Source: CAVQWT01 sp963810815
GTDB taxonomy: Bacteria; Pseudomonadota; Gammaproteobacteria; Burkholderiales; Casimicrobiaceae
NCBI GenBank assembly: GCA_963810815.1
Contig: CAWEPB010000003.1
Span: forward strand, 496,001-560,000
DNA: 64,000 nucleotides
Reading direction: 5' to 3'
Below, in pieces: positions 8,567-16,322 of this stretch. Within the stretch, counting starts at the first letter, position 1. Each line of letters opens with the position of its first letter. Both the position numbers and the translations under genes were made by a program. Under the pieces are notes generated by a model. It did not search any database. It saw nothing but the letters and a program-made list of their open reading frames with translations, and was not told the origin of the DNA.

Positions 8567-9589
8567 TCACGGCTTTCTCAGGTTCGCTTCGAAGAACGCC
8601 ACGACGCTGGCGTTCATGCCTGCGTGGAACGCCTTCCTGTCGAATTGCCCCGGATCCGAGCACAGGTCCGGAGGCGCCAGAATGCCGCAGGGTACGAGAA
8701 ACGAGGTGTGGCCTGCACCGGAGACCGAATGGTACTCGACCCTGGAACCGAGCGCTTCGCGAACCCGCCCGGCATTCGTGGCGTACGGGACCTTGTCGTC
8801 CTTGTCGCCGCTCCAGAGCTGAACTGGCACTCGCACATTGGCGAATCCGTTCGGGCCCATCGCGAATCCCAGGCCCGGTGCCGCGACGACCGCCGCCCTG
8901 ATCCTCGCGTCGGGCACAAAGGCATCTCCCGTCGTCGGCGCATCGGCATTCAGCAAAGCGGACTTGGCATGGCGCAGCACATCGCATACGAACTCGGGCG
9001 ACTCGGCGCAATGTTGCGCAACCAGCCGAAGGTCCGGCTGGGCGCCGACGGCGGTCAATACCGTGAATCCGCCGGCAGAGAACCCGAACGCACCGATGCG
9101 CTTCGGGTCGATGCGGTCGCGACCGGGCCAGTTGTCGAGCATGAAGTCGACGGTGGCGCGGAGCTGTCGGGTGCGCCCGCTGAAGAAGGACGCCGAGCCG
9201 ACGGCACTCTGGTCGGCGTAGTTGTCGCCAGTGTGCATGGGGGCGGCGACGACGTAGCCGGCGCCCGCAAGGGCAAGGGCCAGGTCGGCGTGGCTTGGCA
9301 ATCCGCCGCCGTTTCCGTGCGAGATCACCACGAGCGGCAGGTCGCGCCCTGAAACCGGGGCGTCGCGCGCCACATCCATCAGCACGGCGCCCATCAACGT
9401 CGTCGGCCAGGCGCGCGCCTGCGTCGGATACCAGACGCCGACGGCGAAGGGCGGTCCGTCCGTGTCGGCCGCTCGAGCAATCTCGAAACCAACGGGTCGC
9501 TCGGTGCGCAGCGCCGTCAGGGCCGCAGCGCCCGCGAGACCGCCGACCAGGATTGCGATCGCGATGAATACGCGAGGAATCCATTTCAT
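8567..9589 (-). CDS. Exported alpha/beta hydrolase (dienelactone hydrolase / PAF-acetylhydrolase-like)
   Basis: The 340-residue product has an N-terminal hydrophobic anchor, VFIAIAILVGGLAGAAALTAL. The hydrolase core follows: LPLVVISHGNGGG (oxyanion strand), GAFGFSAGGF with the nucleophile serine in a GxSxGG elbow, SGDKDDKVPY with the acid, and SGAGHTSF with the histidine. The pattern fits dienelactone-hydrolase or platelet-activating-factor acetylhydrolase-like esterases acting outside the cytoplasm. CDVLRH and CGILAPPDLC hold cysteines that could form disulfides. Substrate unknown. Confidence 0.8.
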   Translation of the reverse strand: MKWIPRVFIAIAILVGGLAGAAALTALRTERPVGFEIARAADTDGPPFAVGVWYPTQARAWPTTLMGAVLMDVARDAPVSGRDLPLVVISHGNGGGLPSHADLALALAGAGYVVAAPMHTGDNYADQSAVGSASFFSGRTRQLRATVDFMLDNWPGRDRIDPKRIGAFGFSAGGFTVLTAVGAQPDLRLVAQHCAESPEFVCDVLRHAKSALLNADAPTTGDAFVPDARIRAAVVAAPGLGFAMGPNGFANVRVPVQLWSGDKDDKVPYATNAGRVREALGSRVEYHSVSGAGHTSFLVPCGILAPPDLCSDPGQFDRKAFHAGMNASVVAFFEANLRKP

Positions 9590-9637
9590 GACTGTTCCTG
9601 ACAGGGAGCGCGTCATGCGGAAGTCCCGGTACGGGCC

Positions 9638-10030
9638 TTAACCTTTCACCTTCGCGATCATGTGGTCGATGACGTGGCTGTGCTCGCGTTGCGGGCTGAA
9701 CATGATGATCTCCGCATCTGCGTCGACCCTCACGTTGTGCCCGGGCGGCCAGTAAAAGAGATCGTCTGCGTTGACCGTCTCCTGCGCGCCGCCTGCGTCG
9801 GTCGTTGTGAGTTGGCCACGCAGGACGAAGCCCCAGTGGGGGCACTGGCACAGGTTGGCCTCCAGTCCCTGGAACAGCGGGGTGGTATCGACGCCCGCGG
9901 AGAGACTGAAGTACTCGCAGCTGATCTTGCCCAATCCTGTTGCGTCGCCGAAATCCTTTCGCTGACGGATTACTGCGCCGGGAATTTCCATCCTGATGTC
10001 CACGTCCGCTTTGGATATCCGCATGCTCAT
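9638..10030 (-). CDS. Cupin-domain protein
   Basis: The 130-residue product includes QCPHWGFVLRGQLTTTDAGG and ADDLFYWPPGHNVRVDADAEIIMFSP, a single small beta barrel of the cupin type, with His and Glu/Gln in the first motif and PPGH in the second. The histidines (CPHWGF, PGHNV) may bind a metal. No enzyme is identified. The ATG at 10028-10030 gives MSMRISKADVDIRM. Confidence 0.7.
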   Translation of the reverse strand: MSMRISKADVDIRMEIPGAVIRQRKDFGDATGLGKISCEYFSLSAGVDTTPLFQGLEANLCQCPHWGFVLRGQLTTTDAGGAQETVNADDLFYWPPGHNVRVDADAEIIMFSPQREHSHVIDHMIAKVKG

Positions 10031-10107
10031 GACTCCTGTGGGTCGACGGATGCTCGATGCTTCGTGGTCTGCCTGCCGCCGCATCCGGTTCAAGCGGTAG
10101 GTACGCA

Positions 10108-10256
10108 ACGTCTGACATGAACGGCCTGCGCATGCCGGCGTCGGTCCGCTCCATGGCAGGCTCAGGCTTCGCAATGAAAACTGCGCGAGCGGTCGATCGA
10201 AGGGCGACCTTCCCGCGGCTCCTGGCGCTCGGCTCGAGCGAGCCGCGGTAGGCGTC
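10108..10256 (-). repeat. Possible degenerate attC recombination site
   Basis: The stretch between the cupin and the AHSA1-like gene ends in a segment (GCTCGAGCGAGCC, then GGTAGGCGTCACC) close to the right ends of clear attC sites further along (CGCTCGAGCGAAGGG, then TTGGGCGTCACC). On its left, GTCTGAC followed by ATGAACGG resembles GCCTGAC plus TTTGAACTG. If real, the integron array once extended at least to 10.1 kb. Weak evidence. Confidence 0.3.
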
Positions 10257-10262
10257 ACCCGG

Positions 10263-10709
10263 TCACACGGGGATCTCGGGCTCGACCAGCTTGGCCAGTT
10301 GGGCGAGCGACTCCTGCCAGCCGAGGTAGCACATCTCGAGCGGAATGGCCTCGGGCAGTCCTTCCTGAACGACGCTGAGCTCGGTTCCGCACGTCACCTG
10401 CTTCAGGGTCACCGTCGTCTGCATTTCCCCGGGCAGGTTCGGGTCGTCGAACCTGTCCGTATAGCGAATCCTCTCGAACGGCACCAGTTCCCGATACTCG
10501 CCGCCGAACGAGTGACCGTGGCCGGTCGTGAAGTTCGTGAACGACATCCTGTAGGTGCCGCCGACCTTGGCATCCATGTGCTGCACCTTGCAGGTGTAGC
10601 CGTAGGGCGGAAGCCACTTGGCCATTGCGGCCGCATCCAGGAAGGCCCGATAGATGCGCTCCGGATTCGCACGGAGCACGCGGTGAAGTCGGATGGTGCC
10701 GGTGGCCAT
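10263..10709 (-). CDS. SRPBCC / AHSA1-like START-fold protein
   Basis: The 148-residue product starts MATGTIRLHRVLRANPERIYRAFLDAAAMAKWLPPYGYTC in two steps, then GGTYRMSFTNFTTGH and GEYRELVPFERIRYTDRFDDP, and ends with a C-terminal helix GWQESLAQLAKLVEPEI. This is the AHSA1-type helix-grip fold (activator of Hsp90 ATPase homologue), a hydrophobic-ligand fold widespread in bacteria with mostly unknown roles. A GGAGGTGAATT ribosome site precedes the ATG. Confidence 0.85.
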   Translation of the reverse strand: MATGTIRLHRVLRANPERIYRAFLDAAAMAKWLPPYGYTCKVQHMDAKVGGTYRMSFTNFTTGHGHSFGGEYRELVPFERIRYTDRFDDPNLPGEMQTTVTLKQVTCGTELSVVQEGLPEAIPLEMCYLGWQESLAQLAKLVEPEIPV

Positions 10710-10736
10710 GATCAATTCACCTCCTGAACCAATGAG

Positions 10737-11144
10737 CTACATCATGAGTTCGCGGATCGAGGACGCCACGGAACGCAACTGGTCGTGCGTCAATCGACCG
10801 ACTATCTTCCTGATTACCGGCGCCATGACGCGCCGCACGCCCACCAATCCCAGGCTGGCCGATTGCTCGATGATGAAGCCCGCTCTGGCCAACCTCAAGG
10901 ATCGCATGAAGTAGTAGTCGAGCCCCTCGTTCATGACTTCGATGATCGTTTCGGACAGCTCCGCGTGGTGCCTCGACGCGTCCCCGGCCGTCTCGATGAT
11001 GGCCAGGATTCCCGTCAGGCGACCTTGCAGGTCTTCGGAGAGCCGGAATCGCAGCGATGCACCCCCGGGCGCTCGGGGTGGAGTGGTCGCTGCATCGCTG
11101 GTCTTGCGGGCAGCGCCCGTTCGTCCGGTTTTCGGAGTGGGCAT
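10737..11144 (-). CDS. Hypothetical helical protein
   Basis: The 135-residue product is not recognised. It has a basic, low-complexity N-terminus (KTGRTGAARKTSDAATTPPR) and then helices, including LSEDLQGRLTGILAIIETAG, LSETIIEVMNEGLDYYFMRS and LRSVASSIRELMM. The basic tail suggests contact with nucleic acid or another acidic partner, as in small phasin- or polymer-associated proteins, but this is speculation. ATG at 11142-11144 is preferred because the upstream extension is low-complexity. Confidence 0.5.
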   Translation of the reverse strand: MPTPKTGRTGAARKTSDAATTPPRAPGGASLRFRLSEDLQGRLTGILAIIETAGDASRHHAELSETIIEVMNEGLDYYFMRSLRLARAGFIIEQSASLGLVGVRRVMAPVIRKIVGRLTHDQLRSVASSIRELMM

Positions 11145-11205
11145 GGCAGCGCCGTGCGTTGACCGCGTCGACGGATGATACGCGTGTGGCGGCGGCCCCG
11201 GCCGA

Positions 11206-12069
11206 TCATTCCACCCGGAAGACACCCCTGACGAGCCGGATCTGTCCCTCCTGAAGACTGCGCCGCGCGTTTCCGGCCTTCTGCGCGAGATCGTCGACGT
11301 ACACCCCCAGGGTCAGCGGACTCGGTGCGGCGTCGGCGGCAGTCCTGCCGAGATGGGCGTCGCTGGTGTCCTCGAAGAGTTCGACCACGAATCCGGTCTC
11401 GCCGAGAACCGAGCGGGTCGCTTCGGCGGAGACGAGGAAGCTGTCGGCGGGGTCGGTGGCCCACGGCAGCGGAAAATGGGACGTGGCCGCGTCCCCGGCG
11501 GCCATTTCCTGGAAGGCGTACCGGCCGCCCGGCTTCAGGACGCGGTAGATCTCCCCGTAGAGCTTCTGCTTGTCCGCGATGTTCATGCCGACATTCTGCA
11601 TCCAGACGACATCGAACGAATCGTCGGGAAACGGCAGGTCGAGCGCGCTGCCCAGGTGCACTTCGATTCGGTCGTCGAGGCCGGTCAGCCGATTCAGCAG
11701 CGCCGCGCCGGCGCAGAAATCGGGCGATGAGTCGAGGCAGGCGACGCGGCAGCCGAGCGTGGAAGCCATCAGCCGGGCGGGACCGGCCAGCCCGGCTCCG
11801 ATGTCGAGCACGCGATCTTCGGCCCGAATCCGCGCCAGCTCCAGCAACTCGCGCGAAGCGCGGAGCCCGCCGGTGTGGAAATGGTCCAGCGCCCCGAGAT
11901 CCTCGGGCGAAAGGCGTTGTTCGGGATTCAATCCGGCTGCGCGGATGGCGGCCAGGATTCGCGCCTCGATGTCGCGGGCCGAATAGTGCGCTTCCAGGCC
12001 AGCCATGAACGATCCCATCTCGAGACTGATTTCGCGCTCGAGCTTCCCCCGGAAGTCGGATGACGTCAA
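11206..12069 (-). CDS. SAM-dependent methyltransferase (UbiE/sterol-methyltransferase-like)
   Basis: The 287-residue product contains DRVLDIGAGLAGPARLMAST (motif I), RVACLDSSPDFC (post-I), LDLPFPDDSFDVVWMQNVGM (motif IV) and YRVLKPGGRYAFQEM (motif VI). The pattern resembles methyltransferases of the UbiE, sarcosine-dimethylglycine or sterol type. An N-terminal helical region with HFHTGGLRASRELLELARI precedes the core. The acceptor is unknown. The start is uncertain: TTG at 12067-12069, four bases from the upstream cupin stop, or an internal ATG giving MGSFMAGLEAHY. Confidence 0.8.
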   Translation of the reverse strand: MTSSDFRGKLEREISLEMGSFMAGLEAHYSARDIEARILAAIRAAGLNPEQRLSPEDLGALDHFHTGGLRASRELLELARIRAEDRVLDIGAGLAGPARLMASTLGCRVACLDSSPDFCAGAALLNRLTGLDDRIEVHLGSALDLPFPDDSFDVVWMQNVGMNIADKQKLYGEIYRVLKPGGRYAFQEMAAGDAATSHFPLPWATDPADSFLVSAEATRSVLGETGFVVELFEDTSDAHLGRTAADAAPSPLTLGVYVDDLAQKAGNARRSLQEGQIRLVRGVFRVE

Positions 12070-12073
12070 GCCG

Positions 12074-12556
12074 CTATGGTTGCTCGCGGTCGTAGTAGTC
12101 GACAGTGCTCTCGGCGCGAAACATCTTCCGGAGACCTCGATCGCCGCGCTGTCCGGTCACGATGAGGACCTTCCGGGAGTCGGGGTACTCGCACGCCTCG
12201 ACGTCGACGAGCGTCGACAGCGCCAGGTAGCGCATGGTCGTCGTTCCAGTATTGATGATCTGGTGCGCGACCTCCGGACCGCCGGGTGGACACGCGATCA
12301 CGTCGTGCCTGCGGATCGGGTAGCGCTTGTCTCCGAACCTCAGCTCGCCTTCGCCTTCGAGGATCAGGAACATCTCTTCCTCGCCGTGGTGGTTGTGGAA
12401 GGGGCACTGAACCTTGCCGGGCGGTAACACGGTCAGGTTGTAGCCCAGCTTCCTGGCCCCGATGTGCTCGCCGACCTGGCCACGACTGGACGTGTAGACA
12501 CCGTTTTCCTCGACATCGTCGAACTTGACTTCATCGAGGTTCATGATCGGCTTCAT
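12074..12556 (-). CDS. Cupin-domain protein
   Basis: The 160-residue product contains both cupin motifs: PFHNHHGEEEMFLILEGEGELRFG (about residues 52-75, with His-His-Glu ligands) and PPGGPEVAHQIINTGTTTMRYLALS. These ligands normally bind Fe, Mn or Ni. RYPIRRHDVIACPPGG lies between them. It probably binds or isomerises a small molecule; the substrate is unknown. The gene lies directly upstream of a methyltransferase gene, four bases apart, so the two are likely co-transcribed. Confidence 0.8.
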   Translation of the reverse strand: MKPIMNLDEVKFDDVEENGVYTSSRGQVGEHIGARKLGYNLTVLPPGKVQCPFHNHHGEEEMFLILEGEGELRFGDKRYPIRRHDVIACPPGGPEVAHQIINTGTTTMRYLALSTLVDVEACEYPDSRKVLIVTGQRGDRGLRKMFRAESTVDYYDREQP

Positions 12557-12779
12557 TTCGGAGTCCTCCAGTGTTCTGGTATCTGATCAGCGGTGAGAAG
12601 AGCGGCGTCGAACGATGCGCAGACCGTGGAAGTCGAGCCGCAGACCGAGGCGTCCCGAGGGCGGTCGACGCGCGCTGGACGCGCGACGACGGCTTGCAAC
12701 CGTGGCGCCCATCGCCAGTCGAGAAACGAGCCGTGACCTCCCCGCGGTCGTATCAGTTCGCCGTAAGGGCGCGAAAGGT

Positions 12780-13213
12780 GGAGCGTTGCCCCATCGGCCA
12801 CCTCGTGAGCAAGACGATCGAAGGTTCTGCTCGTTTGCGCGGTTCGGCGAGCGATCGACATTGCGGCCGCCACCTTGGGGTACTGCGAAGTCCTGAACCC
12901 ATGTGATCAACGTGCCGGCATCCGACGGTGTGAGCTCGATCGTGAGCTCGAACTTCGGCGGGGAAATGTGCCGAACGACGACTTTGGCGTTGGGAACGAT
13001 TCCGACGAACTCGGACTCGTTGGGGTAGTTCGAACCGTCCGGCCCGTGCATCGTGAACTTCCAGCGACCTCCGGAACGGAACTCGAAGGCATGGAAGGTG
13101 TTCGTGAACCCCGCTGGCCCCCACCAGCGTGCCAGGCGTTCAGGATCTCTGAACGCAGCGAATACGGCTTCGGGAGATGCGGATATTTCACGCGACGTCT
13201 GGAGGACCGACAT
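12780..13213 (-). pseudogene. SRPBCC / AHSA1-like protein with multiple frameshifts near the 3' end
   Basis: The intact part starts MSVLQTSREISASPEAVFAAFRDPERLARWW in two steps, then GGRWKFTMHGPDGSNYPNES and LTPSDAGTLITWVQDFAVP, a typical AHSA1/SRPBCC protein. After QDFAVP the expected C-terminal helix (usually ...EPANEQNLDRL...) is scattered over frames: VAAAMSI in one, ANEQNL in another and FDRLAHEVADG in a third, within about 70 bases at 12,810-12,880. At least two indels are needed, so this is decay or local sequence error. The left boundary is approximate. Confidence 0.6.
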
Positions 13214-13262
13214 CGACAATTCCTGGGCACTCGCCACGATATCCAAGCGGGATCCAACGAAC

Positions 13263-13652
13263 CTAGAACCAGTAGTCAGCGACACATCGACCGTCTCGCG
13301 GCAAGTCCTGGAAGGTGTCCAGTCCGTCGAAGTGGTCGACAGGTATCGCGGCCACGGCCTCGGGTTCGGCGAGACGCAGGTTGACGGCGATGCGGCGCCG
13401 CCCCTCTTCATCCTTCTGCTGCGCGCGCCAGAAGGCTACGCAGCCGCACCCGGGACAGAAGTGGAATTCGATCGCCTCGCCCCGGACGTAAGGCTGAGTC
13501 TTGCCGGAGACTTTGATGCCTTCACCCTCGTAGTCATAGGCCCAGAGCACGCCATAGCGTCGGCAAACGGTGCAGTTGCACGCGGTTGCTCCGTCGGGCT
13601 TGCCCTCGAACGTCCATCGAACTGCGCCGCAGTGACACGACCCTTGGATCAT
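13263..13652 (-). CDS. GFA family zinc protein
   Basis: The 129-residue product starts MIQGSCHCGAVRWTFEGKPDG, with CNCTVCRRYGVLWAYDYEGEG, then HFCPGCGCVAFW. These three cysteine clusters are the zinc-binding layout of the GFA/CENP-V fold. Substrate unknown. It lies at the left edge of the recognisable integron array; no clear attC is seen on its left, so whether it is a cassette gene is undecided. Confidence 0.85.
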   Translation of the reverse strand: MIQGSCHCGAVRWTFEGKPDGATACNCTVCRRYGVLWAYDYEGEGIKVSGKTQPYVRGEAIEFHFCPGCGCVAFWRAQQKDEEGRRRIAVNLRLAEPEAVAAIPVDHFDGLDTFQDLPRDGRCVADYWF

Positions 13653-13743
13653 TTCGGTCTTGGCTCCTCGGTTTCGAAAGGCTGCATAGCGTTCACAGGC
13701 GGGGCTTCGCGGTGGACGGTGCCTTGGGCGGTACAACGTCTGC

Positions 13744-13819
13744 CATAACCGGCAACAAGTGGCGGGGCGACAGGAGCGCGCCGCATCTTGGCGTCCGTGT
13801 TGATGGCGGTGTCAGACGC
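13744..13819 (-). repeat. Degenerate attC site
   Basis: CCATAACCGGC on the left and CGTCCGTGTTGATGGCGG followed by TGTCAGAC on the right resemble the clear site at 21535-21622 (CTAACCGGC, CGTCCGTGTTGAGCGACGG, GTTAGGC). The terminal GTTRRRY box is changed to GTCAGAC. It overlaps the 3' end of the GNAT gene at 13812. Confidence 0.5.
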
Positions 13820-14369
13820 CCGGCTCATTGTTGCGCTCAAGCGTCTTTCTCATGGGGACGAATTCGATATTCAAACCCGGACCCAATTCGTATTGTATGG
13901 GAGGGTCCGACACGTAGCCATGTTTGGCATAGAGCCTCACGCCGGGCAGCGTCGCCATGAGCTCCAGGCGCGCAAAGCCAAACGACCGAGCTTCATCCTC
14001 GCAGTGTCTGAGGAGCATGCTGCCGATTCCCTTGCGCGCATGCTCAGGGGCGACGAAGAAGGCTCGTATTTTTCCAGGCTCGACACGGGAGTCAAGTTCG
14101 GCAGCACTGCGCTCGGCGTGACCGTCACCTCCGAAAAGTGTGCGTCGGCGACTCCAGCCCCCGCAACCGATTATCAGGCCCTCCGACTCGACTGCAAAAT
14201 AGGTTCCATCTCGGATCAGTTGTGTGTCGACGCCAAACGCACCGCGGAGTGCCCCCTCGATTTGCTCCGCCGTGTAATCCTGCGCTCCAAGCTGTCGGGC
14301 CGAACGAGCGATCAGCGATTCCAGCGTGTCTCGATCCTGAAGCGTTGCGTTGCGTATTTCGTAGCTCAC
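13812..14369 (-). CDS. GNAT family N-acetyltransferase (cassette gene)
   Basis: The 185-residue product starts MSYEIRNATLQDRDTLESLI and contains GKIRAFFVAPEHARKGIGSMLLRHCEDEARS, with the RKGIGS acetyl-CoA loop, and LELMATLPGVRLYAKHGYV, the usual GNAT ending. GLIIGCGGWSRRRTLFGGD is the central strand. The substrate is unknown. The start is GTG at 14367-14369, overlapping the stop of a truncated DUF1801 reading frame. A degenerate attC lies at its 3' end. Confidence 0.85.
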   Translation of the reverse strand: MSYEIRNATLQDRDTLESLIARSARQLGAQDYTAEQIEGALRGAFGVDTQLIRDGTYFAVESEGLIIGCGGWSRRRTLFGGDGHAERSAAELDSRVEPGKIRAFFVAPEHARKGIGSMLLRHCEDEARSFGFARLELMATLPGVRLYAKHGYVSDPPIQYELGPGLNIEFVPMRKTLERNNEPGV

Positions 14370-14521
14370 GAAATGGCCTCGGGCATCGTCGGCATTTCCT
14401 TCGTGATCTTACCGAGCAGTTTGACCAGGGCCTGGCAGTCTCTGCGCCGATCCTCATTCGGAATGGTGGCGATGTGTTCGTCAACGTTCACGCTGCGCGG
14501 CGTGGTCTTGCGTTTCGTCAT
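14366..14521 (-). pseudogene. Truncated DUF1801 gene (N-terminal fragment)
   Basis: A 51-residue reading frame starts MTKRKTTPRSVNVDEHIATI and continues NEDRRRDCQALVKLLGKITKEMP before stopping. This matches the first helical part of DUF1801 proteins, which normally run to about 130 residues with a conserved beta-rich C-terminus. Here the rest is replaced by the start of the GNAT gene, with stop and start codons overlapping. It looks like a fusion scar from loss of the distal part of an older gene. Confidence 0.55.
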
Positions 14522-14532
14522 CGCCGCCCCTT

Positions 14533-14928
14533 TCAACGAGCCTGAGTACCAAGTGGCGGACGGCTCTTGCGGTAGGAGTTCTTCAGCGCGATCTTGCCAT
14601 CTCGAAACGTGAAGAGGTCGCAACCGTGGACTTCGACGCGTGTGCCGTCGGTACGGGTTCCCGTGAATGTCCACTCCGACACCCCGCGGTCACCTGCGAC
14701 GAAGTGACGTGCGTCGCCCCAGCGGGCGTCGGGAAAGACTGCCCAGACCTCGGCAAAGCCGGCCCGCACCGCATCAAAGCCGACATATCGGGTGCCGCAG
14801 AGCTCAGGACCCGCAGAGGCTTCGAAGACGCAATCCTCCGTCATGAAAGACATGAGGGCATCGACATCATGGCGGTTCCATGCATCCGCAAAGGCCTGCA
14901 GAGTCTCCTCGGTAGCTTGAGCGTTCAC
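14533..14928 (-). CDS. NTF2-like / SnoaL-like protein
   Basis: The 131-residue product contains ALQAFADAWNRHDVDALMSF-type sequence (TLQAFADAWNRHDVDAL at 9-25), FEASAGPELCGTRYVGFDAVR, then DGTRVEVHGCDLFTFRDGKIALKNSYRKSR. This is the cone-shaped NTF2-like fold of SnoaL/ketosteroid-isomerase-type proteins. Ligand unknown. Start is GTG at 14926-14928. It is one of three NTF2-like proteins in the integron region. Confidence 0.8.
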   Translation of the reverse strand: MNAQATEETLQAFADAWNRHDVDALMSFMTEDCVFEASAGPELCGTRYVGFDAVRAGFAEVWAVFPDARWGDARHFVAGDRGVSEWTFTGTRTDGTRVEVHGCDLFTFRDGKIALKNSYRKSRPPLGTQAR

Positions 14929-14934
14929 GGTCGG

Positions 14935-14972
14935 AATGAATTGGTGGTCCGCTAGCGCGAAGGGTCAGGTCG
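14935..14972 (-). repeat. attC remnant
   Basis: GCGCGAAGGGTCAGGTCGC at about 14955-14973 matches the right end of other attC sites (GAGCGAAGGG, then TCAGGCCGC at 20981-20994). No clean RYYYAAC box is seen on the left, so only part of the site is left. Confidence 0.4.
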
Positions 14973-14995
14973 CATCGCGTGGCGCTGCTCTGTGC

Positions 14996-15394
14996 TCAAA
15001 GGTGGGAGAAGTACTCGGGAGCTGCAAACCTGTCGTGCTGACCGTCCACGTACGTGATCGGGATGCGCGACATTTCTTCTTCCGATACTCCCTCGAGGCA
15101 CCCCAGATTGACGCCGTACATCTTCCCGATGGGCGTCTCGGTGCCGACACCAAACGCGCGGACGCCGCAGTGCTTGCAGAAGTAGTGCTGGTTCTTTCCG
15201 GTGCGGAACAGGTACTGCGTCAGTTCTGCCTCACCCGACAGAAGGCGAAAGCCTTCGGGCTTGGCAACTGCGGGCCAGAAGCGCGTTCTGCGGCAGATCG
15301 AACAGTTGCAGCGATAGGAACTCTGAGTGAGATCGAGATCCGCCTCGAACTTGACGGCGCCGCAGTGGCAACTGCCTCGATAGGTTTTCAGCAT
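14996..15394 (-). CDS. GFA family zinc protein (cassette gene)
   Basis: The 132-residue product starts MLKTYRGSCHCGAVKFEADL and has CNCSICRRTRFWPAV, then YFCKHCGVRAFGVG, the three cysteine clusters of the GFA/CENP-V zinc fold. The C-terminal part (NLGCLEGVSEEEMSRIPITY) matches the substrate-pocket region of GFA proteins related to CENP-V. The gene is bounded on the right by the clear 58-bp attC at 15430-15487 and on the left by an attC remnant, so it is a cassette. Confidence 0.85.
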   Translation of the reverse strand: MLKTYRGSCHCGAVKFEADLDLTQSSYRCNCSICRRTRFWPAVAKPEGFRLLSGEAELTQYLFRTGKNQHYFCKHCGVRAFGVGTETPIGKMYGVNLGCLEGVSEEEMSRIPITYVDGQHDRFAAPEYFSHL

Positions 15395-15429
15395 TGGTCA
15401 CCTTTCTCAGCGAGCGGTGTTCATCGGCG

Positions 15430-15487
15430 GCCCAACGTGCGAATCCAGCAGCCGCCGAAAGCGGATCGCTGGAATGAACGGTTAGAC
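15430..15487 (-). repeat. attC site, 58 bp
   Basis: Left box GCCCAAC (15430-15436) and right box GTTAGAC (15481-15487) match RYYYAAC and GTTRRRY exactly. The interior holds GCGAATCCAGCAG and CTGGAATGAAC, which are partly complementary as expected for the inner L boxes. At 58 bp it is the compact attC class. Confidence 0.8.
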
Positions 15488-15861
15488 GTCTTCGGTTTCA
15501 AGCGCGGCTGTTCAATTGCTCGAGGTCGGCCATCAGCAGTTCGCGGTCGCTTCTGTCTCAAATTTTGGCGGCGGAGAAGTACTTGTGGGCTGCGGGGACG
15601 TCGAATTCAGGGGCCTTCACCATTGCGAGACACTCCTCGATAGCGGGTTTGACGGTGATGGATTCGAGACGTCCAACAAAGACCAGGTCAATCGGCCCGC
15701 GCCCACTGACGCGTGCCTAAACGAGGCAGCCTGCGCGCGGGTCTGGTTGAGCGCGTGGCTAACCTCTGCGGCAAGAATTATGCTCGCGCGCTGACGAAGC
15801 TCAAATCGCACCCTAACGTATGAGCTGAACGGACCCGCCGGCATGAAGCTGCACGGCAGGC
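15488..15861. other. Gene-poor cassette remnant
   Basis: No full-length gene is supported here. On the minus strand a 21-codon frame (15558-15623) reads MVKAPEFDVPAAHKYFSA and stops; it resembles the start of a small bacterial protein family whose members begin with a similar AAHxxFS motif, but the continuation is lost. GCCTAAAC at about 15714 and GGCTAACC at about 15763 look like stray attC boxes. The stretch is probably a decayed cassette. Confidence 0.4.
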
Positions 15862-15867
15862 TCAGAA
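15811..15867 (-). repeat. Degenerate attC site
   Basis: CCCTAACG at 15811-15818 followed by TATGAGCTGAACGGACC is like the left ends of other sites (GCCTGACGTTTGAGCCGAACGGACC split over its boxes). The right box is reduced to GGCTCAG around 15859-15865, which overlaps the stop codon of the NTF2-like gene. Confidence 0.45.
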
Positions 15868-16191
15868 GAACCAGACAGCGCGTATGAGACCGTCCGACAC
15901 CTGGTAGACGGCAATTGCCTCGAGGACACCAGGCTGCAAGCCGGTGATTCGCTCATGGTCGACGACGGTGTTGCCCGAAACCATGCGGTTAACGACCTCG
16001 GCGTGGAGGTTGGGTAAGGTGAAGCGGTTTTCTGCATAGTGCTTGGCGAAGGCTTGCTTGCCGACAAGCACTGGCTCGGGTGCAGGTGGTCGGAAGACAC
16101 GAATGTCCTCCGAGTACTCGGCCACGAAGCGCTCCAGATTGCGGGCGTTGTAGGCCTCGAGTTGGCGCTGAACGGGATCGACTGGATTCAA
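15862..16191 (-). CDS. NTF2-like / SnoaL-like protein (cassette gene)
   Basis: The 109-residue product reads PVQRQLEAYNARNLERFVAEY, then IRVFRPPAPEPVLVGKQAFAKHY and HAEVVNRMVSGNTVVDHERI, the NTF2-like cone fold with a central ligand pocket. No catalytic assignment is possible. The start is taken as TTG at 16189-16191, because GGAG lies five bases upstream and the protein then starts at the usual family point (MNPVDPVQRQL). Similar small NTF2-like proteins are common integron cassette products. Confidence 0.75.
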   Translation of the reverse strand: MNPVDPVQRQLEAYNARNLERFVAEYSEDIRVFRPPAPEPVLVGKQAFAKHYAENRFTLPNLHAEVVNRMVSGNTVVDHERITGLQPGVLEAIAVYQVSDGLIRAVWFF

Positions 16192-16224
16192 GCGAGCTCC
16201 ACCAAGGTCGCGACGGGCTTGATC

Positions 16225-16292
16225 ATAGAAGCTCGGCGCCTGGCCGCGCCATGCCTTCGTCGCTCCGGTTGAGCGACATGTCAGGCCGCACT
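16225..16292 (-). repeat. Degenerate attC site
   Basis: The right end reads CGGTTGAGCGACA followed by TGTCAGGCCGC, close to GTGTTGAGCGACGG plus GTTAGGCGGC in the clear site at 21535-21622. The left box is unclear (GGCGCCTGGCCGC). It separates the NTF2-like and YCII genes. Confidence 0.4.
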
Positions 16293-16322
16293 TGGCGAGG
16301 TCTGGCTGGAGGCTCCGGACTC

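Noticed and set aside
1..13700. The whole left region as integron cassettes
   Set aside because: Spacers between most of these genes show ordinary ribosome sites and no attC boxes; only one weak candidate at 10.1 kb was kept.
15714..15770. GCCTAAAC ... GGCTAACC as an attC site
   Set aside because: Boxes are off consensus and in wrong order, with no complementary arms.
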